DNA from: Bacteroidales bacterium
GTDB lineage: Bacteria; Bacteroidota; Bacteroidia; Bacteroidales; UBA932
Assembly (NCBI GenBank): GCA_029010575.1
Contig: JAQXKS010000001.1
Location: forward strand, 1 to 34,063
Direction of reading: 5' to 3'
Length of the DNA: 34,063 nucleotides
The stretch's first letter is position 1. Every line of letters begins with the position of its first letter. A model generated the notes under the pieces. It saw only the letters and a list, made by a program, of their open reading frames with translations, was not told the origin of the DNA and searched no databases. Below, one piece after another: positions 26,180 through 34,062 of the stretch. Made by a program: the position numbers and the translations under genes.

Positions 26180-27100
26180 TTATTTCTGATTGTTAGACTT
26201 GACTAATTTGATAAAGATATCATTCATGCTCGGAATAAGTTCCCTGTAAGAGATTACATCCACACCTGAGGCTACAATGTCGGATAGAATCTTTGATGAG
26301 TGTGTACCACTAACGACATCCGCCACCGCCCTTCTCGAGCCTTTGAATGTATCCTCTTCCACCACCTTGACAACGTCAGAAACAATATTGAGTTCACCCT
26401 CTCCTCGGAAAAGAATCTCTATCTTACTGCCACCATGCTCTCTACGAATGGTATCTACAGGACCTGTAACCACCAGATTAGACTTGTTGATAAGGGCTAT
26501 ATTGTCACACAGAGTCTCTACCGATTCCATATTGTGGGTCGAGAGGATAATGGTAGCCCCTTCATCCCTCATCTTGAGCACTTCATCCCTTATCAGCTGC
26601 ACATTGACAGGGTCAAAGCCGGAAAAGGGCTCGTCGAGAATCAGAAGATCAGGCCTATGAAGGACAGTGGTAATAAACTGAACCTTTTGAGCCATACCCT
26701 TGGAAAGTTCCTCGACTTTCTTGTTCCACCAGCCTTCAATACCGAACTTTACAAACCATTTCTTAAGTTCAGCCAGCGCCTGAGCATTACTAAGGCCCTT
26801 AAGACGTGCCAGATACATCGCCTGATCGCCGACCTTCATTTTCTTGTACAGTCCGCGTTCTTCAGGGAGATATCCTATATGGTAAACATCATCCGGATCG
26901 AGAGGACGGCCATTGAAAAAGACCTCTCCCGAGGTAGGGATGGTAATCTGGTTCATAATTCTAATCAATGTAGTCTTACCCGCACCATTAGGACCGAGCA
27001 GACCGAAAACAGTCCCTTTGGGGACATCTATGGAGACATCGTTAAGTGCAGTGTAATCACCGAACTTCTTAACTATGTTCCTGCAGGAAATTGTATTCAT
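26180..27100 (-). CDS. ABC transporter ATP-binding protein, NatA type
   Basis: A 306-residue cytoplasmic ATPase with Walker A GPNGAGKTT (about residues 36-44), signature LSKGMAQ, Walker B LLILDEP with the D-loop SGFDP, and the switch His in LSTHNM. The C-terminal 90 residues (IEILFRGEGELNIV and on) form a regulatory domain of the kind found in NatA/BcrA proteins. It is the first gene of natA-natB-nucleotidase halves and has its own promoter with no SD. An unrelated large antisense frame overlaps it and is not believed to be a gene. Confidence 0.92.
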   Translation of the reverse strand: MNTISCRNIVKKFGDYTALNDVSIDVPKGTVFGLLGPNGAGKTTLIRIMNQITIPTSGEVFFNGRPLDPDDVYHIGYLPEERGLYKKMKVGDQAMYLARLKGLSNAQALAELKKWFVKFGIEGWWNKKVEELSKGMAQKVQFITTVLHRPDLLILDEPFSGFDPVNVQLIRDEVLKMRDEGATIILSTHNMESVETLCDNIALINKSNLVVTGPVDTIRREHGGSKIEILFRGEGELNIVSDVVKVVEEDTFKGSRRAVADVVSGTHSSKILSDIVASGVDVISYRELIPSMNDIFIKLVKSNNQK

Positions 27101-27126
27101 ATCAGTAAATCAATCAATCAATTGCG

Positions 27127-27134
27127 CAAAGATA
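27127..27134 (-). promoter_or_regulatory. Promoter -7 element for the ABC/nucleotidase operon
   Basis: On the minus strand TATCTTTG fits TAnnTTTG, 26 bases before the ATPase ATG. TTG at 27152-27150 is only 15 bases upstream, so the -33 match is imperfect. Confidence 0.55.
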
Positions 27135-27141
27135 ATTATTT

Positions 27142-27738
27142 TTACTTATCAATGTACAGCTTTAGACGTTTTGCCTTCTGAATAGGCAGAACCCCTTCTC
27201 TAACAAGCATATCCACACTTAAAGAATCCCTTTTACAGAATTTTCTGAGCCTTACAATACCTTTTGCCGCATAGCTTCCAATATACGGATGAGCAGCCAA
27301 CGAATCTGCAGATAGTCTCCACAGATCAATCCGCTTGACAGAAGAGGGTTCCACATAGACGCGTCCTTCTATTCTGGAGAACTTCTCCGGATCAATTCCC
27401 CTGATATCCATAAGCTGTGTAATATCTGCATAAGTCCCCCACAACTTTTCACGATAAAGCAAAATCTGCTTCGCGAAATATGGACCTATTCCAGGCAGAG
27501 ACACCAGCTCTGCACTGTCTGCACTATTGAGCTCGACCATATCCCACTTCCAACCGTCATAATCATTCCTTTTCTGAATCAAGTCGACAGGAGAGGCACC
27601 GTAGAGTACCTCCCTCATGAAAAAGAAAAGCTGCAGTGAAAGCAACAGAGCTACCATACCCACGACAGAACGGTCCAACGTCGAACGGCTCAAACACCAG
27701 CTACTCTTCTTCTTCTCCTGATTTTTTCTTCCCTTCAT
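27142..27738 (-). CDS. Membrane-anchored helix-hairpin-helix protein
   Basis: A protein of 198 residues from the ATG at 27738. An in-frame TTG five codons upstream is less likely, because GAGGGG lies well placed before this ATG. It has a basic cytoplasmic N-terminus, one transmembrane helix (about residues 25-45, VVGMVALLLSLQLFFFM) and two helix-hairpin-helix units. The first is VELNSADSAELVSLPGIGPYFAKQI, a ComEA-type signature read in parts; the second is near AHPYIGSYAAKGI. HhH motifs bind DNA backbone, so a role at the membrane in DNA uptake or handling is possible but unproven. It overlaps the end of rsmI by 38 bases. Confidence 0.83.
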   Translation of the reverse strand: MKGRKNQEKKKSSWCLSRSTLDRSVVGMVALLLSLQLFFFMREVLYGASPVDLIQKRNDYDGWKWDMVELNSADSAELVSLPGIGPYFAKQILLYREKLWGTYADITQLMDIRGIDPEKFSRIEGRVYVEPSSVKRIDLWRLSADSLAAHPYIGSYAAKGIVRLRKFCKRDSLSVDMLVREGVLPIQKAKRLKLYIDK

Positions 27739-28402
27739 TGCCTTTCCCCTCAATTATAAAAACTATTTCACCCTTTGGCTCATGCTCAGCATACCATTGG
27801 GCAAGTTCGGAGAGCGTGCCGCGTCTCGTCTCTTCATGAACTTTACTAATCTCCCTTGAGACAGAACATCTTCTCCCACCTCCCATAACCTGCGCCATCT
27901 GGGAGAGAGTCTTTGCAAGACGGTAGGGCGACTCATAGAAAATCATTGTCATATCCTGCTCGGCCAGTTTGGCGAGCTTGGTCTGACGGCCCTTCTTGAC
28001 AGGAAGGAAACCCTCAAATACAAAACGGTCAGTCGGAAAGCCCGAGTTCACAAGAGCAGGAACAAAGGCAGTAGGTCCTGGAAGAGTGGATACCTCGACA
28101 CCGCACTCGACAGCCGTGCGCACCAGCAGAAAACCCGGGTCGGAGATGGCAGGAGTACCGGCATCAGAAATTAGAGCAATATTCTGTCCCTCCACCAGCC
28201 TTCGGCATACCGACTCTACCCTTGCATGTTCATTGAACTTGTGGTGGGACTCCATTCTCGTTTCGATACCGAACCTCTTCAGCAGCACCGAACTGGTCCT
28301 GGTATCCTCAGCCAGAATCAGGTCCACGCTTTTCAAGACCTCTATTGCCCTGAAGGTCATATCCTCAAGGTTACCCACAGGGGTAGGAACAATATACAAC
28401 AT
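27701..28402 (-). CDS. rsmI: 16S rRNA (cytidine1402-2'-O)-methyltransferase
   Basis: Methylates C1402 in the ribosomal P site using SAM. The 233-residue protein has the tetrapyrrole-methylase fold signatures PTPVGNLEDMTFRA, LAEDTRTSSVLLKRF, ALISDAGTPAISDPG, PGPTAFVPALVNSG, FVFEGFLP and FYESPYR. The C-terminal helical domain of the approximately 285-residue E. coli enzyme is absent, which is common in Bacteroidota. The tail is very acidic (GEEEE). The ATG shares one base with the stop of the upstream gene (TGATG) and is preceded by AAAAGGAGG, so translation is probably coupled. The next gene overlaps by 38 bases. Confidence 0.95.
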   Translation of the reverse strand: MLYIVPTPVGNLEDMTFRAIEVLKSVDLILAEDTRTSSVLLKRFGIETRMESHHKFNEHARVESVCRRLVEGQNIALISDAGTPAISDPGFLLVRTAVECGVEVSTLPGPTAFVPALVNSGFPTDRFVFEGFLPVKKGRQTKLAKLAEQDMTMIFYESPYRLAKTLSQMAQVMGGGRRCSVSREISKVHEETRRGTLSELAQWYAEHEPKGEIVFIIEGKGNEGKKKSGEEEE

Positions 28403-28821
28403 CAGACAAACCTCCTTTTAACGATCATATAGAAAAGATAGACAGCCTGTGACGACTCATCCCACTCAGGAAAAGTTTCACGCATCTCCTTGACCACACT
28501 CTTGAAATCTTCCATCTCATTTATTCGCTCGGCGGTAAGCCTGAACTGGTCCTCATCGCCATCAAAGAGCTCTTGAGTAAAGAAATTCAAATCCGCCTGA
28601 CTCATGGCATCCTCAATATTATCTATCCTTCCTTCGACCGGATCATCCATCCAAGAAGTCTCCGTCTTCTGAAGACTCTCTCCTGCACCAATTCTCTCCT
28701 TCAGATATGCAACTTCACTCTTGAGGATAGATATCTCATTGAGCATAAACGCCATATCTCTCTGATACCTGTCAATAATAACATCAAAAGCACTCTTTAA
28801 TTCTGAAACATTCTCTCTCAT
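28402..28821 (-). CDS. Conserved hypothetical coiled-coil protein, rsmI partner
   Basis: Not recognised beyond being a protein that I recall in this position in Bacteroidales. It has 139 residues from ATG 28821; a GTG codon directly before is possible. It is cytoplasmic, without signal or membrane segments. The N-terminal half, about residues 8-48 ([18 protein letters not shown] onwards), looks like a coiled coil. The C-terminal half is acidic and helical and ends in a [20 protein letters not shown] segment. It is the first gene of an operon with rsmI and the HhH protein, coupled by a TGATG junction, so a role in ribosome modification is plausible but unsupported by motifs. Confidence 0.75.
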   Translation of the reverse strand: MRENVSELKSAFDVIIDRYQRDMAFMLNEISILKSEVAYLKERIGAGESLQKTETSWMDDPVEGRIDNIEDAMSQADLNFFTQELFDGDEDQFRLTAERINEMEDFKSVVKEMRETFPEWDESSQAVYLFYMIVKRRFV

Positions 28822-28835
28822 CACAACTTTTTAAT

Positions 28836-28843
28836 TATTTTTG
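28836..28843 (+). promoter_or_regulatory. Possible promoter -7 element for tdk
   Basis: TATTTTTG fits TAnnTTTG, 47 bases before the tdk ATG. No good -33 element is seen, so this is tentative. Confidence 0.4.
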
Positions 28844-28855
28844 TCAAAATTTACG

Positions 28856-28872
28856 GACATGCCAGACATGCC
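28856..28872 (+). repeat. Tandem 8-base repeat in the tdk/rsmI divergent region
   Basis: GACATGCC occurs twice with one base between (28856-28863 and 28865-28872), within the 69-base region separating tdk from the rsmI operon. The repeats lie close to both predicted promoters and could be a regulator site, although so short a repeat may be chance. Confidence 0.4.
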
Positions 28873-28877
28873 GAGTA

Positions 28878-28910
28878 CAAAAGTACAGAAATGTTTTCAG
28901 AAAAAGCAAA
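28878..28910 (-). promoter_or_regulatory. Promoter of the hypothetical-rsmI-HhH operon
   Basis: On the minus strand TACTTTTG (28885-28878) fits TAnnTTTG, with TTTG (28910-28907) 21 bases upstream. The -33 half lies inside the first codons of tdk, so the two transcription units overlap. The -7 element also sits in a GTAC-AAAA-GTAC inverted repeat. Confidence 0.6.
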
Positions 28911-29460
28911 AAAACCGGGATGCATCGAAGTTATATGCGGTTCGATGTTTTCCGGCAAGACAGAAGAACTCATAAGACGACTCAGAAGAGCGCAATTCGC
29001 GAATCTGAAAGTTGAAATATTCAAGCCTCGCGTAGATGTCAGATACTCTGACACGGAAGTCGTTTCACACGATTCCAATTCAATATTGTCCACACCGGTA
29101 GACAACTCTGCAAGTATTCTCCTGCTGGGTTCAAATGTAGATGTGGTAGGAATCGATGAAGCCCAATTTTTCGATGTAGGGATAATAGATGTATGCAGAA
29201 AACTTGCATCTGGCGGTGTACGCGTTATTGTTGCAGGATTGGACATGGATTATATGGGAGAACCATTTGGTCCGATGCCCGCGCTCATGGCTGTGGCAGA
29301 CTATGTGGATAAAGTTCACGCAATATGCGTAAAATGCGGAGACCCAGCACTCCATTCCCACAGACTCACACACGGCAAGAACCTTGTAGAACTGGGAGAG
29401 CGCCAGAGCTACGAACCCCTTTGCAGACACTGTTTTAACAATGCCAATTCCAATTCATAA
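28891..29460 (+). CDS. tdk: Thymidine kinase, type II
   Basis: Salvage enzyme phosphorylating thymidine with ATP. The 189-residue protein has Walker A GSMFSGKT (residues 17-24), the Walker B-like DEAQFF with the catalytic base Glu90, and the lasso and zinc site with Cys146 and Cys149 (CVKC) and Cys178 and Cys181 (CRHC). These are all four ligands expected in type II kinases. The [14 protein letters not shown] stretch is typical. The gene diverges from the rsmI operon and is followed 3 bases later by the CNNM-type transporter, so the two are probably co-transcribed. Confidence 0.97.
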   Translation: MFSEKAKKPGCIEVICGSMFSGKTEELIRRLRRAQFANLKVEIFKPRVDVRYSDTEVVSHDSNSILSTPVDNSASILLLGSNVDVVGIDEAQFFDVGIIDVCRKLASGGVRVIVAGLDMDYMGEPFGPMPALMAVADYVDKVHAICVKCGDPALHSHRLTHGKNLVELGERQSYEPLCRHCFNNANSNS

Positions 29461-29463
29461 TAT

Positions 29464-30759
29464 ATGGAAATAGTCATAATACTGATACTCATCCTTCTCA
29501 ACGGAGTACTCTCAATGTGTGAAATAGCACTCGTGAGTGCACGCAAGACCAGCATCTCCGCAGACGCCAAGCGAGGGAGCAAATCGGCAAAGACAGTCCT
29601 GAAAATCACAGATAACCCCAATCGTTTCCTCTCCACCATACAGATAGGAATAACCCTCATAGGCATTCTGACGGGTCTCTTCTCCGGTGAAGCAGTGGCA
29701 GATGACCTGGCCGCAGTACTTGCAAAGTGGGGATTGTCGCAGACAATTGCCTACGACATTGCACAGGTCACCATAGTCATAATAGTAACATATCTCACCC
29801 TCATACTGGGAGAGCTGGTGCCCAAACGAATCGGCATGAGTTCCCCCGAAAATATTGCAAAGAAGGTTGCAGGTCCTATGATGGTAATCTCATGGATAGC
29901 ATCACCCCTTGTATGGATACTTGACAAAGGAACTGAACTGTTTGTCACCATCTTCCGTATCTCTGAGAACGAGACCAAAGTAACTGAAGAGGAGATAAAG
30001 TCAATGATTGCCGAAGGAGCTGAGGACGGAGAGGTGCAGGAGGTGGAACAGGATATAGTTGAACGCGTTTTCTCACTGGGAGATAGGAAAATCGAATCCA
30101 TCATGACCAGCCGTAACGAAATCGTGTGGCTGGACATCAGCATGACACGGGATGAAATCTACAAGACGGTAAGCGAACATCTCTTCGAAGTTTACCCAGT
30201 AGGTAACGGCTCATTGGACGAAATAATCGGAGTAGTCTACCTCAAGGACCTCTTTGTAAAGATCAGCGCAGAGGATTTCGACCTTGGAAAAATGCTCCAG
30301 AAGGCACAGTACTTCCACGAATACACAGATGTCTTCAAAGTGCTTGAACAGATGAAACAGCTTCAGGTGGCTTACGGGCTCATCTGCGACGAATTCGGAG
30401 TATGTCAGGGGATTGTGACACACAAGGACCTACTCGAAGGTCTTGTCGGCACTGTCGACAGTGAGAGCGAACCCGATATCATCGAGCGAAAGAACGCAGA
30501 GGGATGGTTGGTAAGCGGCCAGTGTCCCTTCTACGACTTCCTCGAATACTTCAATCTCGAAGAGCTGGAAGAGGACAACGACTACAATACCATCGGCGGA
30601 CTCATCCTCGAGCTCATGGAGCACATCCCCTCATCGGGAGAGAGCGTCTCATGGTACGACTTTCACTTTGAAGTAATAGATATGGACGGAGCAAGAATAG
30701 ACAAAGTGCTCGCCACCAGAATCCCTAAACAAGAAGAAAACATACAGGAAGAAAAATGA
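29464..30759 (+). CDS. CNNM/CorC-family membrane protein (hemolysin C-like), DUF21-CBS-CorC_HlyC
   Basis: A 431-residue inner-membrane protein of the family linked to magnesium or cobalt efflux. The DUF21 domain (about 1-185) has three to four helices, with the N-terminus starting directly in one (MEIVIILILILLNGV). It includes RFLSTIQIGITLIGILTG and LTLILGELVPKRI. The acidic linker EEEIKSMIAEGAEDGEVQE leads to a CBS pair (about 205-330) and a C-terminal CorC_HlyC domain (about 345-425, EGWLVSGQCPFYDFLEYF). Despite the hemolysin name, it is unlikely to be a toxin. The start ATG overlap (4 bases) with the next gene suggests coupling. Confidence 0.92.
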   Translation: MEIVIILILILLNGVLSMCEIALVSARKTSISADAKRGSKSAKTVLKITDNPNRFLSTIQIGITLIGILTGLFSGEAVADDLAAVLAKWGLSQTIAYDIAQVTIVIIVTYLTLILGELVPKRIGMSSPENIAKKVAGPMMVISWIASPLVWILDKGTELFVTIFRISENETKVTEEEIKSMIAEGAEDGEVQEVEQDIVERVFSLGDRKIESIMTSRNEIVWLDISMTRDEIYKTVSEHLFEVYPVGNGSLDEIIGVVYLKDLFVKISAEDFDLGKMLQKAQYFHEYTDVFKVLEQMKQLQVAYGLICDEFGVCQGIVTHKDLLEGLVGTVDSESEPDIIERKNAEGWLVSGQCPFYDFLEYFNLEELEEDNDYNTIGGLILELMEHIPSSGESVSWYDFHFEVIDMDGARIDKVLATRIPKQEENIQEEK

Positions 30760-31436
30760 AAAAAATATTATCAATCACACTGACGGCACTATTGTGCCTG
30801 ACCATGTCGGCACAGAAGGCCACGCTCGACACCACAGGCTATTGTCCCATAACCAAAGGCCTGACACTCAAATATGCCAATTACGATGAAAAAGGCAATC
30901 TTACGGGCTACTACATCTCTAAGGTAACATCTATAGATGGAAACCTTACCAAAGGCAAGGTTGTCTTCGACCAGAGCTTCTACGACAAGGATAACAAGGC
31001 CCGTTTCACAGACAACAGTCTCATTATGGAGGTTACCGTAGGAGAAGAAGAGTACACAATATCAAAGATGAGCAGCCTGTCGATGCTGATGAAGGTACAG
31101 GATGACATCTCCAAGGGCGATGCAAGCTCCATCCCCACTACCCTTTCTACAGGACAGACCATCGCCGACGGCAAGATCAAGATCAAGGCAGGCGCTGCAG
31201 GAGCCACCATCACCACCACAGGCAGGAAGGTGGCAGAGAGAAAAGAGATCACCACCAAAGCCGGAACATTCGATGCATACCTAATTAAAGAGACACAGTA
31301 CACCAAATCCATCGGAACCAAGGAGGAGAGGCTGGAAAGCTGGTATGTCAAGGGCATCGGTTGCATCAAACAGAGAGTCTATGACAAGAAAGGCAGACTT
31401 ACACAGAGCCAGGAACTAATTTCGATAACCTATTAA
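30756..31436 (+). CDS. Secreted hypothetical protein, DUF3108-like
   Basis: A 226-residue protein with a signal peptide (about 1-20, LLCLTMSAQK) and a mature part made of beta strands (GLTLKYANYDEKGNLTGYY, KVVFDQSFYDKDNKARFTD, TKEERLESWYVKGIGCIKQ). The closing ESWYVKGIGCIKQRVYDKKG resembles DUF3108/TapB-like periplasmic proteins of Bacteroidota. I cannot give a function. Its start overlaps the transporter gene by four bases (ATGA), so the two are translated together. The region around 31170-31210 encodes an Ala/Gly/Thr-rich stretch (AGAAGATITTTG). Confidence 0.75.
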   Translation: MKKILSITLTALLCLTMSAQKATLDTTGYCPITKGLTLKYANYDEKGNLTGYYISKVTSIDGNLTKGKVVFDQSFYDKDNKARFTDNSLIMEVTVGEEEYTISKMSSLSMLMKVQDDISKGDASSIPTTLSTGQTIADGKIKIKAGAAGATITTTGRKVAERKEITTKAGTFDAYLIKETQYTKSIGTKEERLESWYVKGIGCIKQRVYDKKGRLTQSQELISITY

Positions 31437-31448
31437 TCTATACATTCC

Positions 31449-33722
31449 ATGATAATCAATAAAATAAAATATGCTTCGGCGCTACTTGCCGCAATATCAC
31501 TCGCCTGCCCCGTCACAGCACTGGCAGAACAGACAGAACAGACAGATCCACAGCCACAGAAAGTACAGGCAAAGGGCAAACTCACCCTTGAGGACATCTT
31601 CCGCGACAAGAAATTCAACGCCAAGGGAATCCTCTCCCTCCAGTGGGACGAGACAGGAAAAGGCTATTACACCCTTGAGCCCGATGCCTCAGGAGAGGGA
31701 CACGAACTTATACACACAGATATAGAAAGTGCTAAAAAGAGTGTCATCATCAGCGGAACGACATTCGACATCCAGGACTACAGCTTCTCTGCTGATATGA
31801 CCAAAGCTATTCTATACACCAACTCGCAAATAGTGTGGAGAACAGCTAAAAGAGGCGAATACTACCTCTATGACCTGACAGAGAAAACCTGCAGAAAACT
31901 CGGAAAAGAAGAATTCGAGCCATCACGCATGTCGTTCGCCAAATTCTCACCCGACGGAACCAAAATCGCCTACCTTTACAAGAACAATATCTATACTGAA
32001 AATGTCTCTGACGATGAAATAACACAGCTCACATACGACGGCAGCGAGATAATCATCAACGGAGACTTCGACTGGGTATACGAAGAAGAACTCGGACTTC
32101 ATGACGGCTTCCGCTGGAGCCCGGACAGCAGGCATATTGCCTACTGGCAGTTCGACACCGAAGGAACCGGTACATTCTACATGGTAAACAACATCGACTC
32201 CATATACTCTGAAATCATTCCACTTCCCTATCCGAAAGCCGGAACCACCAACTCAGCCTGCAGAATAGGAATCGTAAACGCAGATGGAAAAGAGCATACG
32301 CGCTGGCTGGATATACCGGGAGATCCACGCGAGCACTACCTTGCGAGAATGGAGTTCATACCAGGTGAATCTCGACTGATAATCCAGCAGCTCAACAGAC
32401 TTCAGAACACCAACAAAGTATTCTGTGCAGATGCCCTAACATGCGAAGTAACCCCCTTCTTCGAAGACCACGAAGAGACATTCCTCAATGTCTACAACAC
32501 TCTCAAATGGGGAAAGAAAAACAGCTACTTCACATGGATGAGCGAAAAAGATGGCTATAGGACACTCTACAGAGTCTCATCCGACAGATCAAAAATAACA
32601 CCCATTACAGGAGAGTTCGACATCCTCTCTGTAGATAACATCGACACAGAAAAAGAGTATGTCTACTACACCGCGACACCTGACGTAGTTACAGATTCTT
32701 ACCTCTTCAGAAGCAAGATCCGCAAAAACGGCAAGGTGAGTGTGGAGAGACTCACTCCAGAAGGAGAAGCAGGCTACCATACATACAACATCAGCCCGGA
32801 CAGCAAATATGCAGTTCACTCATTCAGCAGTAATGAAACTCCCACACGCTACGAGCTCATAAGTCTTCCTGACCACAAAGTAATCAGAGTACTTGAAGAT
32901 AACGAAGAGGTAGCCGAGAACTTTGCGGCAGCACAGACATCACCCAAAGAGTACTTCAGGGTAGACATAGGAGAGACCCAGCTCGACGGATGGATGATAA
33001 AACCGGACAATTTTGACCCTTCACAGAAATACCCCACAATCTTCTACATATACGGAGAGCCAGCCAGCAGTACCATACTCAACAAATGGTCAGGCCCCAG
33101 AGAGATGTTCGAAAAATTCCTTGCACAGCAAGGCTACATAGTAATAAGTGTCGACCCCAGAGGAACCAACAATCCCCGTGGCAAGGAGTGGAGAAAATGC
33201 GTATACGGAAAAGTGGGCATAATCCCCCCTGCAGACCATGCCGCAGCAGTGGAAAAACTCAAGGAGACCTATCCGTACATAGACGCAAGCAGAATCGGAG
33301 TATGGGGATGGAGCGGTGGCGGCTCATCCACAGCACACCTTATGTTCAAATACCCTGACATCTACTCTACAGGTATCGCTGTTGCCGGTGTCTACTCACA
33401 GTACCTGTACGATACCATATATCAGGAGAGATATATGGGACTCCCTTCCACCAATCCTGAAGGATTTCACAACGGATCACCCATCAACTTCGCCAAGAAT
33501 CTCAAAGGGAATCTCCTCCTAATCCATGGAACAGGCGATGACAATGTGCACTACCAGAGTACTGAGATGCTTGCCAACGAACTCATCAGACAGAACAAGT
33601 TCTTCTACATGATCTCCTATCCTATGAGAGCGCATAGCATCTACGAAAGGGAAAACACCTCCCTTCACCTTTACCGTTCAATGTTCAAGTATTGGCTCGA
33701 AAAACTTCCTGTAAATGAATAA
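31449..33722 (+). CDS. Dipeptidyl peptidase IV (S9B family)
   Basis: Serine peptidase releasing X-Pro dipeptides from peptide N-termini, exported to the periplasm. The 757-residue protein has a signal peptide ending near ALA (residue 26), an eight-bladed propeller domain (about 60-490) with the Glu-Glu motif in DWVYEEE (Asp208-Glu214) that binds the free amino group, and a hydrolase domain. The catalytic triad is Ser622 (GWSGGG), Asp697 (GTGDDNVH) and His729 (RAHSIY). The nucleophile elbow has Gly where human DPP IV has Tyr (GWSYGG); I believe this variant is common in the phylum. It starts 12 bases after the secreted hypothetical gene. Confidence 0.94.
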   Translation: MIINKIKYASALLAAISLACPVTALAEQTEQTDPQPQKVQAKGKLTLEDIFRDKKFNAKGILSLQWDETGKGYYTLEPDASGEGHELIHTDIESAKKSVIISGTTFDIQDYSFSADMTKAILYTNSQIVWRTAKRGEYYLYDLTEKTCRKLGKEEFEPSRMSFAKFSPDGTKIAYLYKNNIYTENVSDDEITQLTYDGSEIIINGDFDWVYEEELGLHDGFRWSPDSRHIAYWQFDTEGTGTFYMVNNIDSIYSEIIPLPYPKAGTTNSACRIGIVNADGKEHTRWLDIPGDPREHYLARMEFIPGESRLIIQQLNRLQNTNKVFCADALTCEVTPFFEDHEETFLNVYNTLKWGKKNSYFTWMSEKDGYRTLYRVSSDRSKITPITGEFDILSVDNIDTEKEYVYYTATPDVVTDSYLFRSKIRKNGKVSVERLTPEGEAGYHTYNISPDSKYAVHSFSSNETPTRYELISLPDHKVIRVLEDNEEVAENFAAAQTSPKEYFRVDIGETQLDGWMIKPDNFDPSQKYPTIFYIYGEPASSTILNKWSGPREMFEKFLAQQGYIVISVDPRGTNNPRGKEWRKCVYGKVGIIPPADHAAAVEKLKETYPYIDASRIGVWGWSGGGSSTAHLMFKYPDIYSTGIAVAGVYSQYLYDTIYQERYMGLPSTNPEGFHNGSPINFAKNLKGNLLLIHGTGDDNVHYQSTEMLANELIRQNKFFYMISYPMRAHSIYERENTSLHLYRSMFKYWLEKLPVNE

Positions 33723-34062
33723 CAGATATAATATAGAATCACTCTCGCCGGTATGGGCAAAAGAGCTCAACTGCGCCATCACTGTATGTGATAAGGAGGG
33801 TATCGCTCTCTATCAGAACGATAAATCAATCAAAACAAACGGTAATGTCATCGGTACAAATATCATAGGATGCCACTCACCCCGTTCAGTAGAAATCATA
33901 AAACGTCTACTGACGGGGGAGTCAAACTCCTACACCATAAGCAAAAAAGGAGAGAAGAAACTGATCTACCAGACTCCCTGGTACGACAAAGGGGAGATTG
34001 CAGGGCTTGTCGAATTTTCAATCGTCATTCCCGAAGAGATGCCCCACTACGACAGGGGCTAA
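33715..34062 (+). CDS. Stand-alone PAS-like domain protein
   Basis: A 115-residue protein, complete, with a TAA stop at 34060-34062. Its N-terminus (ELNCAITVCDKEGIALYQND) and the GTNIIGCHSPRSVEIIKRLL segment match the PAS variant found at the C-end of DUF438 proteins, where GCHPPKS is typical. The end (TPWYDKGEIAGLVEFSIVI) fits the last PAS strands. There is no signal peptide and no enzymatic partner domain, so it should be a cytoplasmic sensor or ligand-binding protein. It overlaps the end of the dipeptidyl peptidase gene by eight bases, so the two are translationally linked. Confidence 0.8.
   Translation: MNNRYNIESLSPVWAKELNCAITVCDKEGIALYQNDKSIKTNGNVIGTNIIGCHSPRSVEIIKRLLTGESNSYTISKKGEKKLIYQTPWYDKGEIAGLVEFSIVIPEEMPHYDRG

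Noticed and set aside
26300-27181. 293-residue plus-strand open frame
   Set aside because: It lies antisense to the ABC ATPase, with Walker A, Walker B and signature motifs all on the other strand. It also crosses that operon's promoter.
29464-30759. True hemolysin toxin
   Set aside because: The DUF21-CBS-CorC_HlyC layout is that of the CNNM/CorC ion-transport family; the hemolysin name is historical.
31170-31210. Repetitive Ala/Gly/Thr-coding stretch as a possible slippage site
   Set aside because: No base runs or tandem repeats long enough for slippage are seen, and the frame is intact.
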